Source: Peptococcus simiae (GTDB lineage: Bacteria; Bacillota; Peptococcia; Peptococcales; Peptococcaceae). Taken from it: a stretch of 64,000 bases of DNA. The position numbers and the translations under genes are program-made. The notes under the pieces were generated by a model that saw only the letters and a program-made list of their open reading frames with translations, had not been told where the DNA came from and searched no databases. The stretch spans positions 1-64,000 of the forward strand of contig NZ_JBJUVG010000001.1 of the NCBI RefSeq assembly GCF_046097595.1, given 5' to 3'. Each line of letters starts with the position of its first letter. Position 1 is the first letter of the stretch. Below, piece by piece: positions 34,501 to 41,709 of this stretch.

Positions 34501-35619
34501 CCGACTATCAATCCGATCTCAACGGACTCCACATCGATTACCGGCAAAACAGTTCCCGGTTCTAAAGTTATCGTCATCCTACCTGACGGTGCAGAAAAAG
34601 AAGCTTCCGTTAAATCGGATGGCAGCTTTAAGCTGGACTTAGAAAAACCTCTTGTGGATAAGTCGAAAGTCACCGTCAAAGCAACCAACCCACAAAGGGA
34701 AGGTGAAAAAACATCGACTGCCATTGTCGGTCTGAATATCACTAAGCTGGAAAAAACCGATAAAGAAGCAGATAGCGTTATCGACAAAGCTAAAAAAGCC
34801 GATCCGAAAAACTGGGATCTGGGAAAAAATCCTTACGATAAGAATTTAGATGACAAATCTAAAGCCGCCAAGGATGTTCTTGACAAAGCCAAGGACAAAA
34901 ATCCCGATAATGATCCAACCCAAAGCCAAGTCAATAAAGCTGAAAAAGACCTGAGAGATGCCATCAACCAAAAAGACGCAGACGACAAGGTCAAGGTTGT
35001 CGAAAAAGTGGTCAAAGAAGGCGAAAAACCGACCCCTGAACAAATTGAAACAGCCCAAGAAGCCATTGACAAAGTAGTGGATGAAAAAGCCAAGAAAGAC
35101 TTGCAAGATCGGTTGGATAAGGCGAAAACGGTGGATGAATTGGTAGATAAGTTGAAAGAAGTCCCAAAAGAAGAGGATGAAGGCTACCAAACTAAGCCAG
35201 CCGAGATCGTCAAAAAGCTAGAAGAAGCCAAAGATGAAGCAGAAAAACTTATAGATAAGTATAAAAATCCAACAAAAGACAATCCAAATGGCCAAGAACC
35301 TTCAAAAGAAGAGCTTGATAAGGCTAAACAGGGTTTGGAAGACGGTGTCAATGAATATAACAAGGAACAAGTTGTTATTAGCATCACCGAGCCTTCCGCT
35401 GATTCGAATCAGTTAGAAATTACTTCTCTACAACCTGAGGTGAAACTGACGATATATGTTGGGAACGTGGAGCAGCATTTCGCTGTACCCGTAGTAACAA
35501 CAAATCTAGGTAAAGCCACAGTCAACCTAAATAAACCACTAGTGTATGGTCAAGAGGTTACAGTTGTGGGGTCGAAAGAAGGTTTATTGGATATGATAAA
35601 GACAGCAACAGCAAGATAA
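25585..35619 (+). CDS. Type 2 giant repeat surface protein of cassette A
   Basis: A 3,344-residue secreted protein with signal peptide 1-23. Rough layout: N-terminal region to 500; an Ig-like module to 545; a helical FIVAR-like segment 545-640 (LNPDKLNTILPTADKV); a DUF5011-type Ig-like module 640-775; nine FxxW repeats 785-1570; an Ig-like module beginning TKMAYGAGETLDLTGMKV near 1585. Then Ig-like modules are separated by eight Asp-rich loops (for example DANNDGKADAD at 1765) up to about 2550. More Ig-like modules run to 3050, a charged helical region spans 3052-3262 and a strand-rich end module closes the protein. There is no LPXTG, SLH or membrane anchor. AGGAGG precedes the start, 13 bases after the type 1 gene. 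The likely role is a long rod-like surface or fibre protein. Confidence 0.85.
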   Translation: MKKRIVALVMALLLMSSSFAGASPYDDLSKNGTTITQMMKMAKFVGKDRSADRVSGWTNYQVKVKVTAEDGVWDLLKDKKLNLKLKYTYDGVLKDPSGTNTSFETNAPTERDAKISLPKDLTDLDALNLVADFENPNDSNYDPDCPVVLEETTGLSDGSIITKEIHLMKAPVTKMKVKYTGLYGNDLTVNEIRRYIPVGIFVQFNQEGADYVQLPQKQGPFNPIRENENIGKLVLDKYGAKDKELKLNLGLLYNKKINPATKDKIVNDVDGKGFILKTDLTKKTSDLVQNGAINLEIAAVPEIAEVPLDGDNPKDKPSTDYVRLTFDTAGKQEKTNKEVQGKFTNESYKDKTKLYLDVKKDTEWRKIKAFLEAYTVEGNGKEEFADWKLADSSQNTCQAPSETDPKKMEPIPNCKVDTFNDSDRIGEDKTFNALYKYRVSSKDVEVSFDGATVNDDANAPRDGEEIVKGKVTPKDSAAILPGAKVEIKVSDGQKDVVIGTTTVGEDGTFSAGTNRKLKAGETVKVVVTLVGADEAAQPVEKKVGLNPDKLNTILPTADKVLENFKGKEGINEGKYKELDGLVKDAYDKLVNKAQDPKDQINQKAKKAKEPTAENQKALDEAHQKIEAALKALNSNNLPKIEGPGYKEIFKGGDLGLDKVVVDVQATGEQTVANGYVILKDGDNVKANTTAQPPVQEYIDLVKLPKDGNEQDKKYYTLKVEKQKVTDAGTTWETVNASDIANINNTPGTYKVTYTIEDNKGATATHIMDLSVKELKDAVPQKPGGIKPNVPANFVKVEFKADDASHTGDNARGTISKTETTIYWVDPTKQVELVAPFVQVKDGYKHTGWDKTLTDTFAAATDITAQYKAKVVDGKDQPKKPGSNEVDPDYVNVTFQAGENGKFEAQSGHEQVTSFWVLKDEKVTFNPPTPTANENYTFKVWNPAVQEKYTEGKEHKAIYTSKVDISDQKVEGYQEVKFDAGTDGNFGTDSGSQQAITEKSVWVKPDTLVDLTDKAPQVTVTAKDKSFTGWSQKLVASFKKVDDPTVINAVYKSTVVTEDPKDKEHYAKVDFVAGNHGKFEQNAKTTYWVIKKAEVTLTPPKVTPDGKWTQKTGENAWSPQVAKSYTEDTVHTAQYTFGDNTNVVPQKPGEEKPKVPDNFVKVEFKPGTNGIISSEETTVYWVNPVAKNVKLTAPKVIATQNYKHTGWDKPLEGTFAQTTDITAQYKKKVVEGINQPTKPDPNDSEKTIPDTDYVKVTFVQGNHGTLEGTAIFWILKDEKVTFNPPKVKPAAGYAFDKWESALQETYKQETTHKAIYKGDVSISDTEIAGYQQITFKSGNDGNFAGQQEKSIWVKPGILVDLRKKAPEVTVTTEGKSHIGWDKDLVDTFTKANETTVINAVYSDSISKTPVPGWTEITFNQGDHGKFAGGAKNVLWVNPDKEVKLSDKAPVPAPDVNYSFLEWKDGNAKADLTKAVKYIEAKTFTASYESDFSDRAKDSFVKVIFKPGKNGQFAPNSTTETYVRKDKVVDLTEKAPTVISNQNWGHTGWNPALKGSFTEARDITAQYVEGKFDENNIEKITVIAPTKMAYGAGETLDLTGMKVIAFDKAGIQTTYDGEDAINKAGFKITPANGATLTVKDHDKKPIVVTKGEGQSKLEGQTQTVLFVDTNLSAKPEDVKALNQNKVVEGKVTEQPKETTTVTGKVAPKATVTITNEKGKEIGTATADDQGNFTAEVEKQKDGAKVTVKAQEKGKQPSDPKEATVARDANNDGKADADADQKTTTPTAKALNKGEKPAATTITGKATPNAKVVAKVGTTIVGQATANGQGDYTIEAKQNEQPLAKDTEVKVTAQEEGKLVSNPTATVVKVDKDGNDKADDEEGFEITKAAKVEILSNPDKMDYLVKTTDGKAAFDTAGLVIKLTDATGKTVTYTADELKNLTNEITLSPAEGEKMGLTAQGKTNTLPFKVTVAGTKATEKPSVTGGNVTVKLDADGNNKADEAEVSETPIATASNIGDNPAKTTVKGKAPKNATVTVKYMDGTQEKSVNVIAGDDGAFSTEIPKQGAGKEVTIIAKDGDKKDSVPYKTIVFDDKDGNGKDDATDGFDIAKADKIEMVYDPAKMNYLVTEKDGKASLETKGMLVKVTDKLGKVKTYTAKELAKDTTNFTVAPAEGTQLGLADNDKPIKVTLKAEKATTKEVSTSRNLSVKLDANNNGIPDDQEQFDLAKATKVEILSNPDKMDYLVKTKDGEAAFDTAGLVIKLTDAAGKTATYTGKDLEKEGIKDKITLNPANGIQLGLTEGKDFTVTVTGADAQTKPTVTADKKITVKLDADNSGKPDVDETTAEPTVIASNKGEKGKESSATKTTVEVKTAPKASVTIEYQDKNGEKQTITADADAVGNVTKIIEPKLDAGTEIKVTVKDGEKKPATKTANVFDDLDNDGKPDDQAGTTERPAAIASNKGKAPAFTTITGKTEPGATITVKVKEGEAYKDVTIENFNIDGEGNYSLGAKYNGKPLAHGADIQVFAAKAPKTVSAPQTTTVFTDKDENGKPDDGRVDLKDVKDIQVLGPEKLDYNESDEKNNKLDLTKLQVLVTDNKGGIEMFDYNTRSNTFKDVQGKEAKGFEVKVGDKTVQQNTEVTSADYNGKPITVKYSDGGKAGISRNLTVVKDYQKPNVDSINHGDKVVTVTVPKDDKINKITINDGQGHTITVTKDANGWKDGKGQSVDSISGKLQIKVEEPAKIEEGNVVTVTTEDGQGNKAAARKVVKAQATTAVPTELQAANQGATPTETVIKGKAPSKDAIIKIYNKNGEVTPKGKVTMKEDGRFEVKVDKQEDNSVITVTATETGKKESPRADAKVIRDKNSDWKEDGGNIKLNVPNVEPIKAGAEQVVVDKPTDDSITTIIVKDQAGKTVEIKMNGDTWPGEKDGKITIPTKDKLTFGPNQTVEIKVKDNEGNEGTKTLATQPADLEAMEKPTINPISTDSTSITGKTVPGSKVIVILPDGAEKEASVKSDGSFKLDLEKPLVDKSKVTVKATNPQREGEKTSTAIVGLNITKLEKTDKEADSVIDKAKKADPKNWDLGKNPYDKNLDDKSKAAKDVLDKAKDKNPDNDPTQSQVNKAEKDLRDAINQKDADDKVKVVEKVVKEGEKPTPEQIETAQEAIDKVVDEKAKKDLQDRLDKAKTVDELVDKLKEVPKEEDEGYQTKPAEIVKKLEEAKDEAEKLIDKYKNPTKDNPNGQEPSKEELDKAKQGLEDGVNEYNKEQVVISITEPSADSNQLEITSLQPEVKLTIYVGNVEQHFAVPVVTTNLGKATVNLNKPLVYGQEVTVVGSKEGLLDMIKTATAR
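27950..30290 (+). repeat. Nine-unit FxxW-type protein repeat array, cassette A
   Basis: Nine units of about 70-85 codons. Each follows the plan (Y/F)VKVxFxxGxxGxF, then a (Y/F/L)WV strand, then a conserved aromatic/W position (HTGWD), then ITAxY. This resembles InlB B-repeat or Listeria-Bacteroides repeat modules. Units differ widely in sequence, so the array is not a recent expansion. Confidence 0.85.
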
Positions 35620-35648
35620 CTTGAGGAGTTTTAACTCGAAAGTGATTT

Positions 35649-35687
35649 AACAGTAGCCTATTGTGCATTCACAATAGGCTTGCTGTT
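35649..35687 (+). other. Intercistronic hairpin between type 2 and type 3 genes, cassette A
   Basis: Perfect 11-base arms AGCCTATTGTG/CACAATAGGCT with a CATT loop, extended by AACAG/CTGTT. It has no T-run after it, so it is more likely an mRNA stability or processing element than a terminator. Confidence 0.7.
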
Positions 35688-35709
35688 GATTTGAGAAAGA
35701 GAGGGAGCT

Positions 35710-38700
35710 ATGCTTAAAAAACTGACGGCTTATGTGCTTGTCCTGTTAATGCTAGTCTCATCTTTGCCAGCTCACGTTTTTGCAGCTGAAAAGAAGGACA
35801 ATAGTACTGAGGGAACACGCATTATAAGCGATGAAATCGTTGATATAGACGGGCAGCCCTATGTATCCTTTGACTTAAAAGGGATTAAAGGTAGTGAAAT
35901 AATGGGCTATGGGCCCAGACCGAAGTCGGTAAATAACGATAGCAATTCGCCCCTATGGGGTTATGGGCTAAAGATTGTTTGGAACGGTAGAGGACAATCT
36001 GAACATCCATATCCAGAAGAAGGCATTACTATTAGGATGGTGCCATCAGGAGAAGAAAGCAATATACTTGCTACAGCACACTACCCCAAAAGCCTTGTGC
36101 CCGAAAATGGGAGGTCTACAGAATTTGTGCCATTTGTAGAGAATCCGGGCGCCGTTAATCTTGCTGAAAAAATGAGCGGGCGTACTAAACTTTTTATTCC
36201 TTTCAATTTATCCTACAACCCTGAATTGTATGTTGATGACGGTGGTGCAAAACAAATTGTGCTTACCTTAACGCAAAAAGTAAATCCCTTATGGAAAGCT
36301 GAGTGGCACGTTAAAGGTCAAGACAAACCGGATATAAGGGCTTTTTATAGAAATACTCAAACATTTGAAAAATCCGGGTTTAACCTTCCACAAGATGAAA
36401 CGGTTTATACTATGGAGTCAACAAGTCCTAAGGGTATGTATTGGGATGGTACTAGTACCTGGAGTAATTACGATAGAAGTGATAAATCTTTTCATAAGGT
36501 TGTATTTGGCAATAAAGCAGATACAGGTGAAGATTTTCGGGATTACTCGGGTAAGATAGCAAAACGAGGACTGGAAATTAACATACCAGCGTCAACGCCG
36601 AATATTACAACAGGTTTTGGGAAGTATAACAAAGAGAATACGGATGGTTACCAAAAAGTAAATGGAATTAAGTACCTCTTAAATGCTTATCCTGAAAATC
36701 AGTTAAACCCAAAAGCCAGTGCGAAAAATCCCTTTACTGGTCAAGAGATGGCTCCCTATCGCATCATTAAGCGATACGCAGTTTATGATGCATTAAAAGT
36801 CCAATTTAATACAGGTAAGGGCTTCCTAAGTGATGCTGACAAAAAAGCAAATAAGAAAGAACAAGTCATTCCTGTTCAATTAGACGATAACCAAATCAAA
36901 CGCCAAACCATTGAAGACAGCGATTATGCCGATAAAGAAGCAAAAACGGTCATGCAGCAAACCATTGGTTTGGATGAAAAAATCACCGGCAATGAATCCG
37001 GCCGTGAAGTTAAAGCGGCGGATGGCGAAAGTCTGGTACCGCCGGCAGCTGAAGCAGGAAAGCCTGCTAATGAGTTCAAGGGTTGGAATACAGACCCGAA
37101 TGCCACTGCACCGATGACCGATGATGATCTGGAACAGGTTGTCTTTAAAGATGACACCACCTTCTACGCCATCTATGGTCCCAAAGACCAAGGCAAGCTC
37201 AATGTCAAATACGTTTATAATGACGGAGGCCAGGAAAAAGACATTGACGCCAAGTACCGGATGAAGGGCCAAGAGTACGCTTCAACCTGGGAAGGCGATT
37301 TTGGTACAGCTGTCGACTTACAAAAAGCATCTACAGTCAATGCGCCTAAATTTATTGGCTTTGTAGCTAGTGAAGTGAAATCCGATCCGGAAAATGCCCA
37401 GTTGAAATACCTTAAGGATAATCCGCAAACGCTTATTTTTGTCTATAATAAGCTGGATACTATCATCCCCGAAAAAACAGATGATGGGAATACCAATCCT
37501 AAGGTGGATCAAACCGTCAAAGACACCTATGTTAAGGTAACCTATAACAAGGGTGAGTACGGTAAGCTTTATGTCGGCGATACGGCACCGACAGATCAAA
37601 AGAAACTAGCAGATACCCTCGTTTACTATGTCAACCCCAAAGAAGGTATTCAGCTTAAGGATGTCGCAAAGGTCCACGCCAAAGCGGATAAAGACTATGT
37701 TGTGGACACAACCGCACCCTGGAAATTTGCGCCGGAGACTATTAGCTCGCTGGATCAAGTTGTTGCCAACAATACAGATCAAGAGGGGGATGATGTACAA
37801 ACCGAAATCACCCTAACCGCCCAGTACAGCAAAACCCTGGCTAAGCAGTTTGCAGACAAACTGGAAGCCCAGGATATCAAGGTCTGGAAAGATGCCGATA
37901 TCACCTGGAAAGATGGGGTCAAGTTAAAAGACGGTGCCCTTCAAGGGGAATTTGATAAGGCTAAGTTTAACGACATCAATACGCTTGAAAAAGATAAGGT
38001 TAAACTAAATGACCAAGGCCAATTGGTTGATGAGAAAGGTACTGCAATCACTGCAGACACGCTGAGAAGCTCTGCCAAGGCACAAAAAGATCCCTTCACC
38101 GGCGGTATCTTAGTGACCTTCTCGGATAAATCGTCCTTGGTTATCGAGGGGCAAAAGCTCTACGTGGCTGAGACCAAGGTCAAAGAAGGGGATGATAACA
38201 ACCCGGCATCCGATAACCTGCCCGCCGATAAAATCAAGGCAGAGCTTAAACTGGGCAAGGGCACGCAGATTGAAGATGTTTTAGCCGGGACGGAAAAAGG
38301 CGCCCTTTACGCCACCTTCTACCTCAAACCCAATACCAAGTTGGATACCACCGACTTCCCGGCTGTTGAAGCCCAGCCTGGCTATAAAGAAGGCTCTGTG
38401 AAGTGGATGCCGGATAATGGAAATCTCGCGCCTCTAACGCAGGATACCGTATACACCGCGACGGCTACAGCCAAAACCATTGCAGAAAAGGTGGGCGATG
38501 ATGTTACGGCTGTCTTTGTGCCGGTGGATATCGCCGTTTGGGAAGGTACAGCGGATACAGCCATTCCCTGGAAAGAGGGCGTAAAGGTTGCGGATACGGT
38601 CACAGACGCTGAGAAAAAGGTAGAGTTCCAAGGCTATTTAGACGGGGCGAAATCCGTTGAGGATGCCACGACACCCAAACGGACAGCGGCTAAAGCGGAA

Positions 38701-41271
38701 GGGTCTCCCTTTACCGGCACGTTAACAGTAACCTTTAGCGATAAGTCGTTTGTAGAGATTCCCAAGCACAATCTCTATGTTTGGAAAGTAAAAACCGAAA
38801 ACAACGACACCAATAAAGACCAACCGAAACCCAAGCATGCCGTCCGGGTTTCCTTTGCCAAGGGGGCCGGCGTCACTGCCCTTGACCCTGCAAATAAGAC
38901 CATGACCGTGAAGTCGGGCACCACCCTTGAAACAGGCGACTTCCCCACGGCCACAGTGGATACCGCCAAGGGCTATAAGACCCCTGCCACCTGGAAGGGC
39001 CAAGATGCCAATGCCGGGCTGACTGTTTCTGAGAATAATAAGGTCTTTACCGCAACGGCAGAAAAAGACAAGTCGACAGAAAACGTCATTCCCTATACAC
39101 CGGCTGATCCTAAAAAACCGGCCGACCCTCAAGACAAGAACATTCCAACAGAAGATAAGGACCATAAGACCATTGATAAAAAGGATTACGTGGTCGTAGG
39201 CTTTAACGTGGCCCCTGAAAATGCCGGGACCCTTACCCTGGGTACTGTCGCTAAGCAACCGGCTATTGCGGCTTTGGTCAAGAAGGACACCCTCTGGTCA
39301 GCGGTCACCCTGCCGACAGCGACTGCGGCTAATAAGTACACCTTCTGGTACTGGAGTGATGCTCCGGCGGACAAGGTTGCTGACGGTCAGGTAAGAACCG
39401 CCCACTTTGTAACCACCGGGACGGAAATTGGCGAAAAAGAAAAGGATAAGCCTTTGCCGGCAGACTTTGTAAAAGCAACCATCGCCAAAGGTGACGGCGT
39501 TAAGAACGATAAGCTCTTCGGCAAGTCCTATGCCGTGAAAAAAGGCGACAGTCTCGCCAAGGGCAAATTCCCGACCTTAGCAGCTGAAGACAACTACAAA
39601 AATCCCAAGTGGTACCAAGGCGAAACAGCCGTTAAGGACAATCAGCCGGAAGCGGTTAAAATTTCTGCTGAAACCACCTTTACCGCCAAGGCTGTAAGCA
39701 GTGTCTTGGATAAGAATAACCTGACCGGCATTGAAGTGGTCAAAGACCCGACCACGATGACCTATACCGAAGGGGATAAGCCGAACTATGACGGTATCAA
39801 AGTCAAAATTACCGATAAAAACGGCAATAGCCTGACTATCGAAAAGGGCAAGTTGCAAGAATACGGCGTTACCCTGACGCCGACAGAAGATACGCCTTTG
39901 ACTATCACAGATCATAATGGCAAACATTTGACCGCTCAAATCACGGTCAATGGCAAGCCTGTAACAGCTGAAAGTAAGGGGACCTTTACCGTCAACAAAG
40001 CCCCCTCCAAGGATCCAGTCATCACCCAGCCCACCGAAGGTGACAAGATCATCACCGGAAAGGGCGAGAATGGAGCAGAGATTGTCGTAAAAGGCAAAGA
40101 CGGCAAGGAAATCGGTAAGACGACGGTTAAAGATGGTAAGTGGGAAGTTACCGTACCTGAAGGCAACGACCTGAAGACCGGCGACAAGATCACCGTCACC
40201 CAAACTGAGCCGGGCAAAGCACCTACCGATAAAGACACCACCGTCAAAGACAAAGAGAAATCCGCAAGCCCTGACATCACCCAACCCACCGAAGGCGACA
40301 AGACCATCACCGGTAAGGGCGTCAAGGATGCAGAGATTGTCGTAAAAGACAAAGACGGTAAGGAAATCGGCAAGACGAAGGTTAAAGACGACGGCAGCTG
40401 GGAAGTCACCCTGCCTGAAGGTAAAGACCTGCAGACCGGTGACAAGATTACCGTCACCCAAACTGAACCGGGTAAAAAGCCGAACCCGGTAGAAGTAACG
40501 GTCAAGGCGAAGAGAGCCCCCGGTGGCGGTGGCGGGACGGTAGTTATCCCGTCTCAACCGGATGAGAAGCCGGATGTAAAACCGGGCAATAAGCCGGGTG
40601 AAGGTGACCTGAACAAGGACGACCACTACCAATACCTGATTGGTTATCCCGATGGGACCTTTGGCCCCAACCGCGGCATGACCCGGGCAGAAGTGGCCAC
40701 CATGTTTACCCGTCTCTTAAAAGACCGCCCGGTTAAAGGCGAAAGCTACACCAGCAACTTCACCGACGTCAATGCCGGTGACTGGTATGCCAATACCGTT
40801 GGCTATGCCGTCCAAAAGGGCATCGTCTCCGGTTACCCGGATGGGTCTTTCAAACCCAACCAAGCCATCACCCGGGCAGAATTCTCCGCCATTGCAGCCC
40901 GATTTGCCGGCCTAACCGATGAAAAAGACCTCACCTTCACCGACTTAGACGCCAGCCACTGGGGCTACAAGGCTATCCGCCTGGCAGCCAGCCATGGGTG
41001 GATCTCCGGTTATCCGGATAACACCTTCCGGCCGGCACAAGACATCACCCGGGCAGAAGTGACCTCCATCACCAACCGCATGCTCAACCGCTACGCTGAC
41101 CTTGATTGGCTTGACGCCAACATGGATAAAGTCACCCAGTTCAGCGACGTCGCCCGCAGCGACTGGTTCTTCGAACCCATCATGGAAGCGGTTGTCAGTC
41201 ATAATTTCACCCGTGATGCAGATGGCAAACATGAACACTGGACCGGTTTAAACAGCGAATCTTTCATTTAA
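35710..41271 (+). CDS. Type 3 SLH-anchored giant surface protein of cassette A
   Basis: A 1,853-residue secreted protein. Signal peptide 1-25 (HVFA-AE); N-terminal unique domain to about 365; a module with FKGW and TFYAIYG (about 430-495); a MucBP-like module 500-590 (NVKYVYND...FVYNKLD). Next come two modules carrying VWKDADITWKDGVKL or a variant and ending in KLYV or NLYV, alternating with xxVxFxxG modules. An Ig-like module lies near 1340-1425, followed by two near-identical Ig-like repeats (1438-1600). A Gly5/Pro linker leads to three SLH domains about 1637-1810 (YPDGTFGPNRGMTRAE, YPDGSFKPNQAITRAE, YPDNTFRPAQDITRAE). SLH domains bind pyruvylated cell-wall polymer, so this is the wall anchor of the cassette. 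The ribosome site GAGAGGGAG is good. Confidence 0.93.
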   Translation: MLKKLTAYVLVLLMLVSSLPAHVFAAEKKDNSTEGTRIISDEIVDIDGQPYVSFDLKGIKGSEIMGYGPRPKSVNNDSNSPLWGYGLKIVWNGRGQSEHPYPEEGITIRMVPSGEESNILATAHYPKSLVPENGRSTEFVPFVENPGAVNLAEKMSGRTKLFIPFNLSYNPELYVDDGGAKQIVLTLTQKVNPLWKAEWHVKGQDKPDIRAFYRNTQTFEKSGFNLPQDETVYTMESTSPKGMYWDGTSTWSNYDRSDKSFHKVVFGNKADTGEDFRDYSGKIAKRGLEINIPASTPNITTGFGKYNKENTDGYQKVNGIKYLLNAYPENQLNPKASAKNPFTGQEMAPYRIIKRYAVYDALKVQFNTGKGFLSDADKKANKKEQVIPVQLDDNQIKRQTIEDSDYADKEAKTVMQQTIGLDEKITGNESGREVKAADGESLVPPAAEAGKPANEFKGWNTDPNATAPMTDDDLEQVVFKDDTTFYAIYGPKDQGKLNVKYVYNDGGQEKDIDAKYRMKGQEYASTWEGDFGTAVDLQKASTVNAPKFIGFVASEVKSDPENAQLKYLKDNPQTLIFVYNKLDTIIPEKTDDGNTNPKVDQTVKDTYVKVTYNKGEYGKLYVGDTAPTDQKKLADTLVYYVNPKEGIQLKDVAKVHAKADKDYVVDTTAPWKFAPETISSLDQVVANNTDQEGDDVQTEITLTAQYSKTLAKQFADKLEAQDIKVWKDADITWKDGVKLKDGALQGEFDKAKFNDINTLEKDKVKLNDQGQLVDEKGTAITADTLRSSAKAQKDPFTGGILVTFSDKSSLVIEGQKLYVAETKVKEGDDNNPASDNLPADKIKAELKLGKGTQIEDVLAGTEKGALYATFYLKPNTKLDTTDFPAVEAQPGYKEGSVKWMPDNGNLAPLTQDTVYTATATAKTIAEKVGDDVTAVFVPVDIAVWEGTADTAIPWKEGVKVADTVTDAEKKVEFQGYLDGAKSVEDATTPKRTAAKAEGSPFTGTLTVTFSDKSFVEIPKHNLYVWKVKTENNDTNKDQPKPKHAVRVSFAKGAGVTALDPANKTMTVKSGTTLETGDFPTATVDTAKGYKTPATWKGQDANAGLTVSENNKVFTATAEKDKSTENVIPYTPADPKKPADPQDKNIPTEDKDHKTIDKKDYVVVGFNVAPENAGTLTLGTVAKQPAIAALVKKDTLWSAVTLPTATAANKYTFWYWSDAPADKVADGQVRTAHFVTTGTEIGEKEKDKPLPADFVKATIAKGDGVKNDKLFGKSYAVKKGDSLAKGKFPTLAAEDNYKNPKWYQGETAVKDNQPEAVKISAETTFTAKAVSSVLDKNNLTGIEVVKDPTTMTYTEGDKPNYDGIKVKITDKNGNSLTIEKGKLQEYGVTLTPTEDTPLTITDHNGKHLTAQITVNGKPVTAESKGTFTVNKAPSKDPVITQPTEGDKIITGKGENGAEIVVKGKDGKEIGKTTVKDGKWEVTVPEGNDLKTGDKITVTQTEPGKAPTDKDTTVKDKEKSASPDITQPTEGDKTITGKGVKDAEIVVKDKDGKEIGKTKVKDDGSWEVTLPEGKDLQTGDKITVTQTEPGKKPNPVEVTVKAKRAPGGGGGTVVIPSQPDEKPDVKPGNKPGEGDLNKDDHYQYLIGYPDGTFGPNRGMTRAEVATMFTRLLKDRPVKGESYTSNFTDVNAGDWYANTVGYAVQKGIVSGYPDGSFKPNQAITRAEFSAIAARFAGLTDEKDLTFTDLDASHWGYKAIRLAASHGWISGYPDNTFRPAQDITRAEVTSITNRMLNRYADLDWLDANMDKVTQFSDVARSDWFFEPIMEAVVSHNFTRDADGKHEHWTGLNSESFI
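40021..40505 (+). repeat. Tandem 255-base repeat encoding two Ig-like modules
   Basis: Two units with the second starting 255 bases (85 codons) after the first. Both begin ITQPTEGDK and run through GKEIGKT and GDKITVTQTEPGK. The DNA is closely similar, which points to recent duplication. The cassette B type 3 protein lacks this pair, which explains part of its shorter length. Confidence 0.85.
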
Positions 41272-41322
41272 GCCCAGCTTAAGCTCGGATTCCCCTTAAC
41301 CGCAACCAAGTGTCAAATAAAA

Positions 41323-41359
41323 GGCTCCCGCCTGCGAGATCCGCAGGCGGGAGCCTTTT
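41323..41359 (+). terminator. Terminator of cassette A
   Basis: Perfect 14-pair stem GGCTCCCGCCTGCG/CGCAGGCGGGAGCC with TTTT. The flank GTCAAATAAAA also precedes the cassette B terminator. From 41360 to 41568 I see no gene. Confidence 0.9.
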
Positions 41360-41568
41360 GTGCTTGGTGGCTTAGAGAGGGCAGGCTGACCCTTCCGGTC
41401 TTTTCTTCAGATCCAAGGACCTGCATGCGGATTTGGGAGAGGTGAGGCATCTGTGTATAAAAGAAAGAGCTATGACCGGCTCCCGGATTGGGAAAAGACC
41501 GGTGTCTAGGTCTTTGGGTTTAGAGCGGTCAATAGGCTATAATTAGCTGGAAAAAAGTCCAAAAGGCG

Positions 41569-41597
41569 TGTAAAAGGCCCCCTACTTTTGCTATACT
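41569..41597 (+). promoter_or_regulatory. Probable promoter of the transketolase operon
   Basis: TATACT at 41592 is a good -10 box; the -35 (TGTAAA) is weak. The leader to 41710 is about 105 nt. Confidence 0.5.
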
Positions 41598-41709
41598 ATA
41601 GAAAGACCGGGCAGGTCAGCCTGCCCCTGCAGCCTAGTCTGCCAACCATCAATCAATTATGCCGACCCGCTCGGCTTAACCCCTTGTCAAGAAGAAACGG
41701 AGGAAAGAA

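Noticed and set aside
25585..35619. Long arrays of DNA repeats resembling CRISPR or satellite DNA
   Set aside because: The repeats are protein-level modules of 70-120 codons within an open frame, with no short identical repeats and spacers.
35610..41271. LPXTG sorting signals in the giant proteins
   Set aside because: No C-terminal LPXTG-hydrophobic-basic pattern is present in any of them; only the SLH domains of type 3 serve as a visible anchor.
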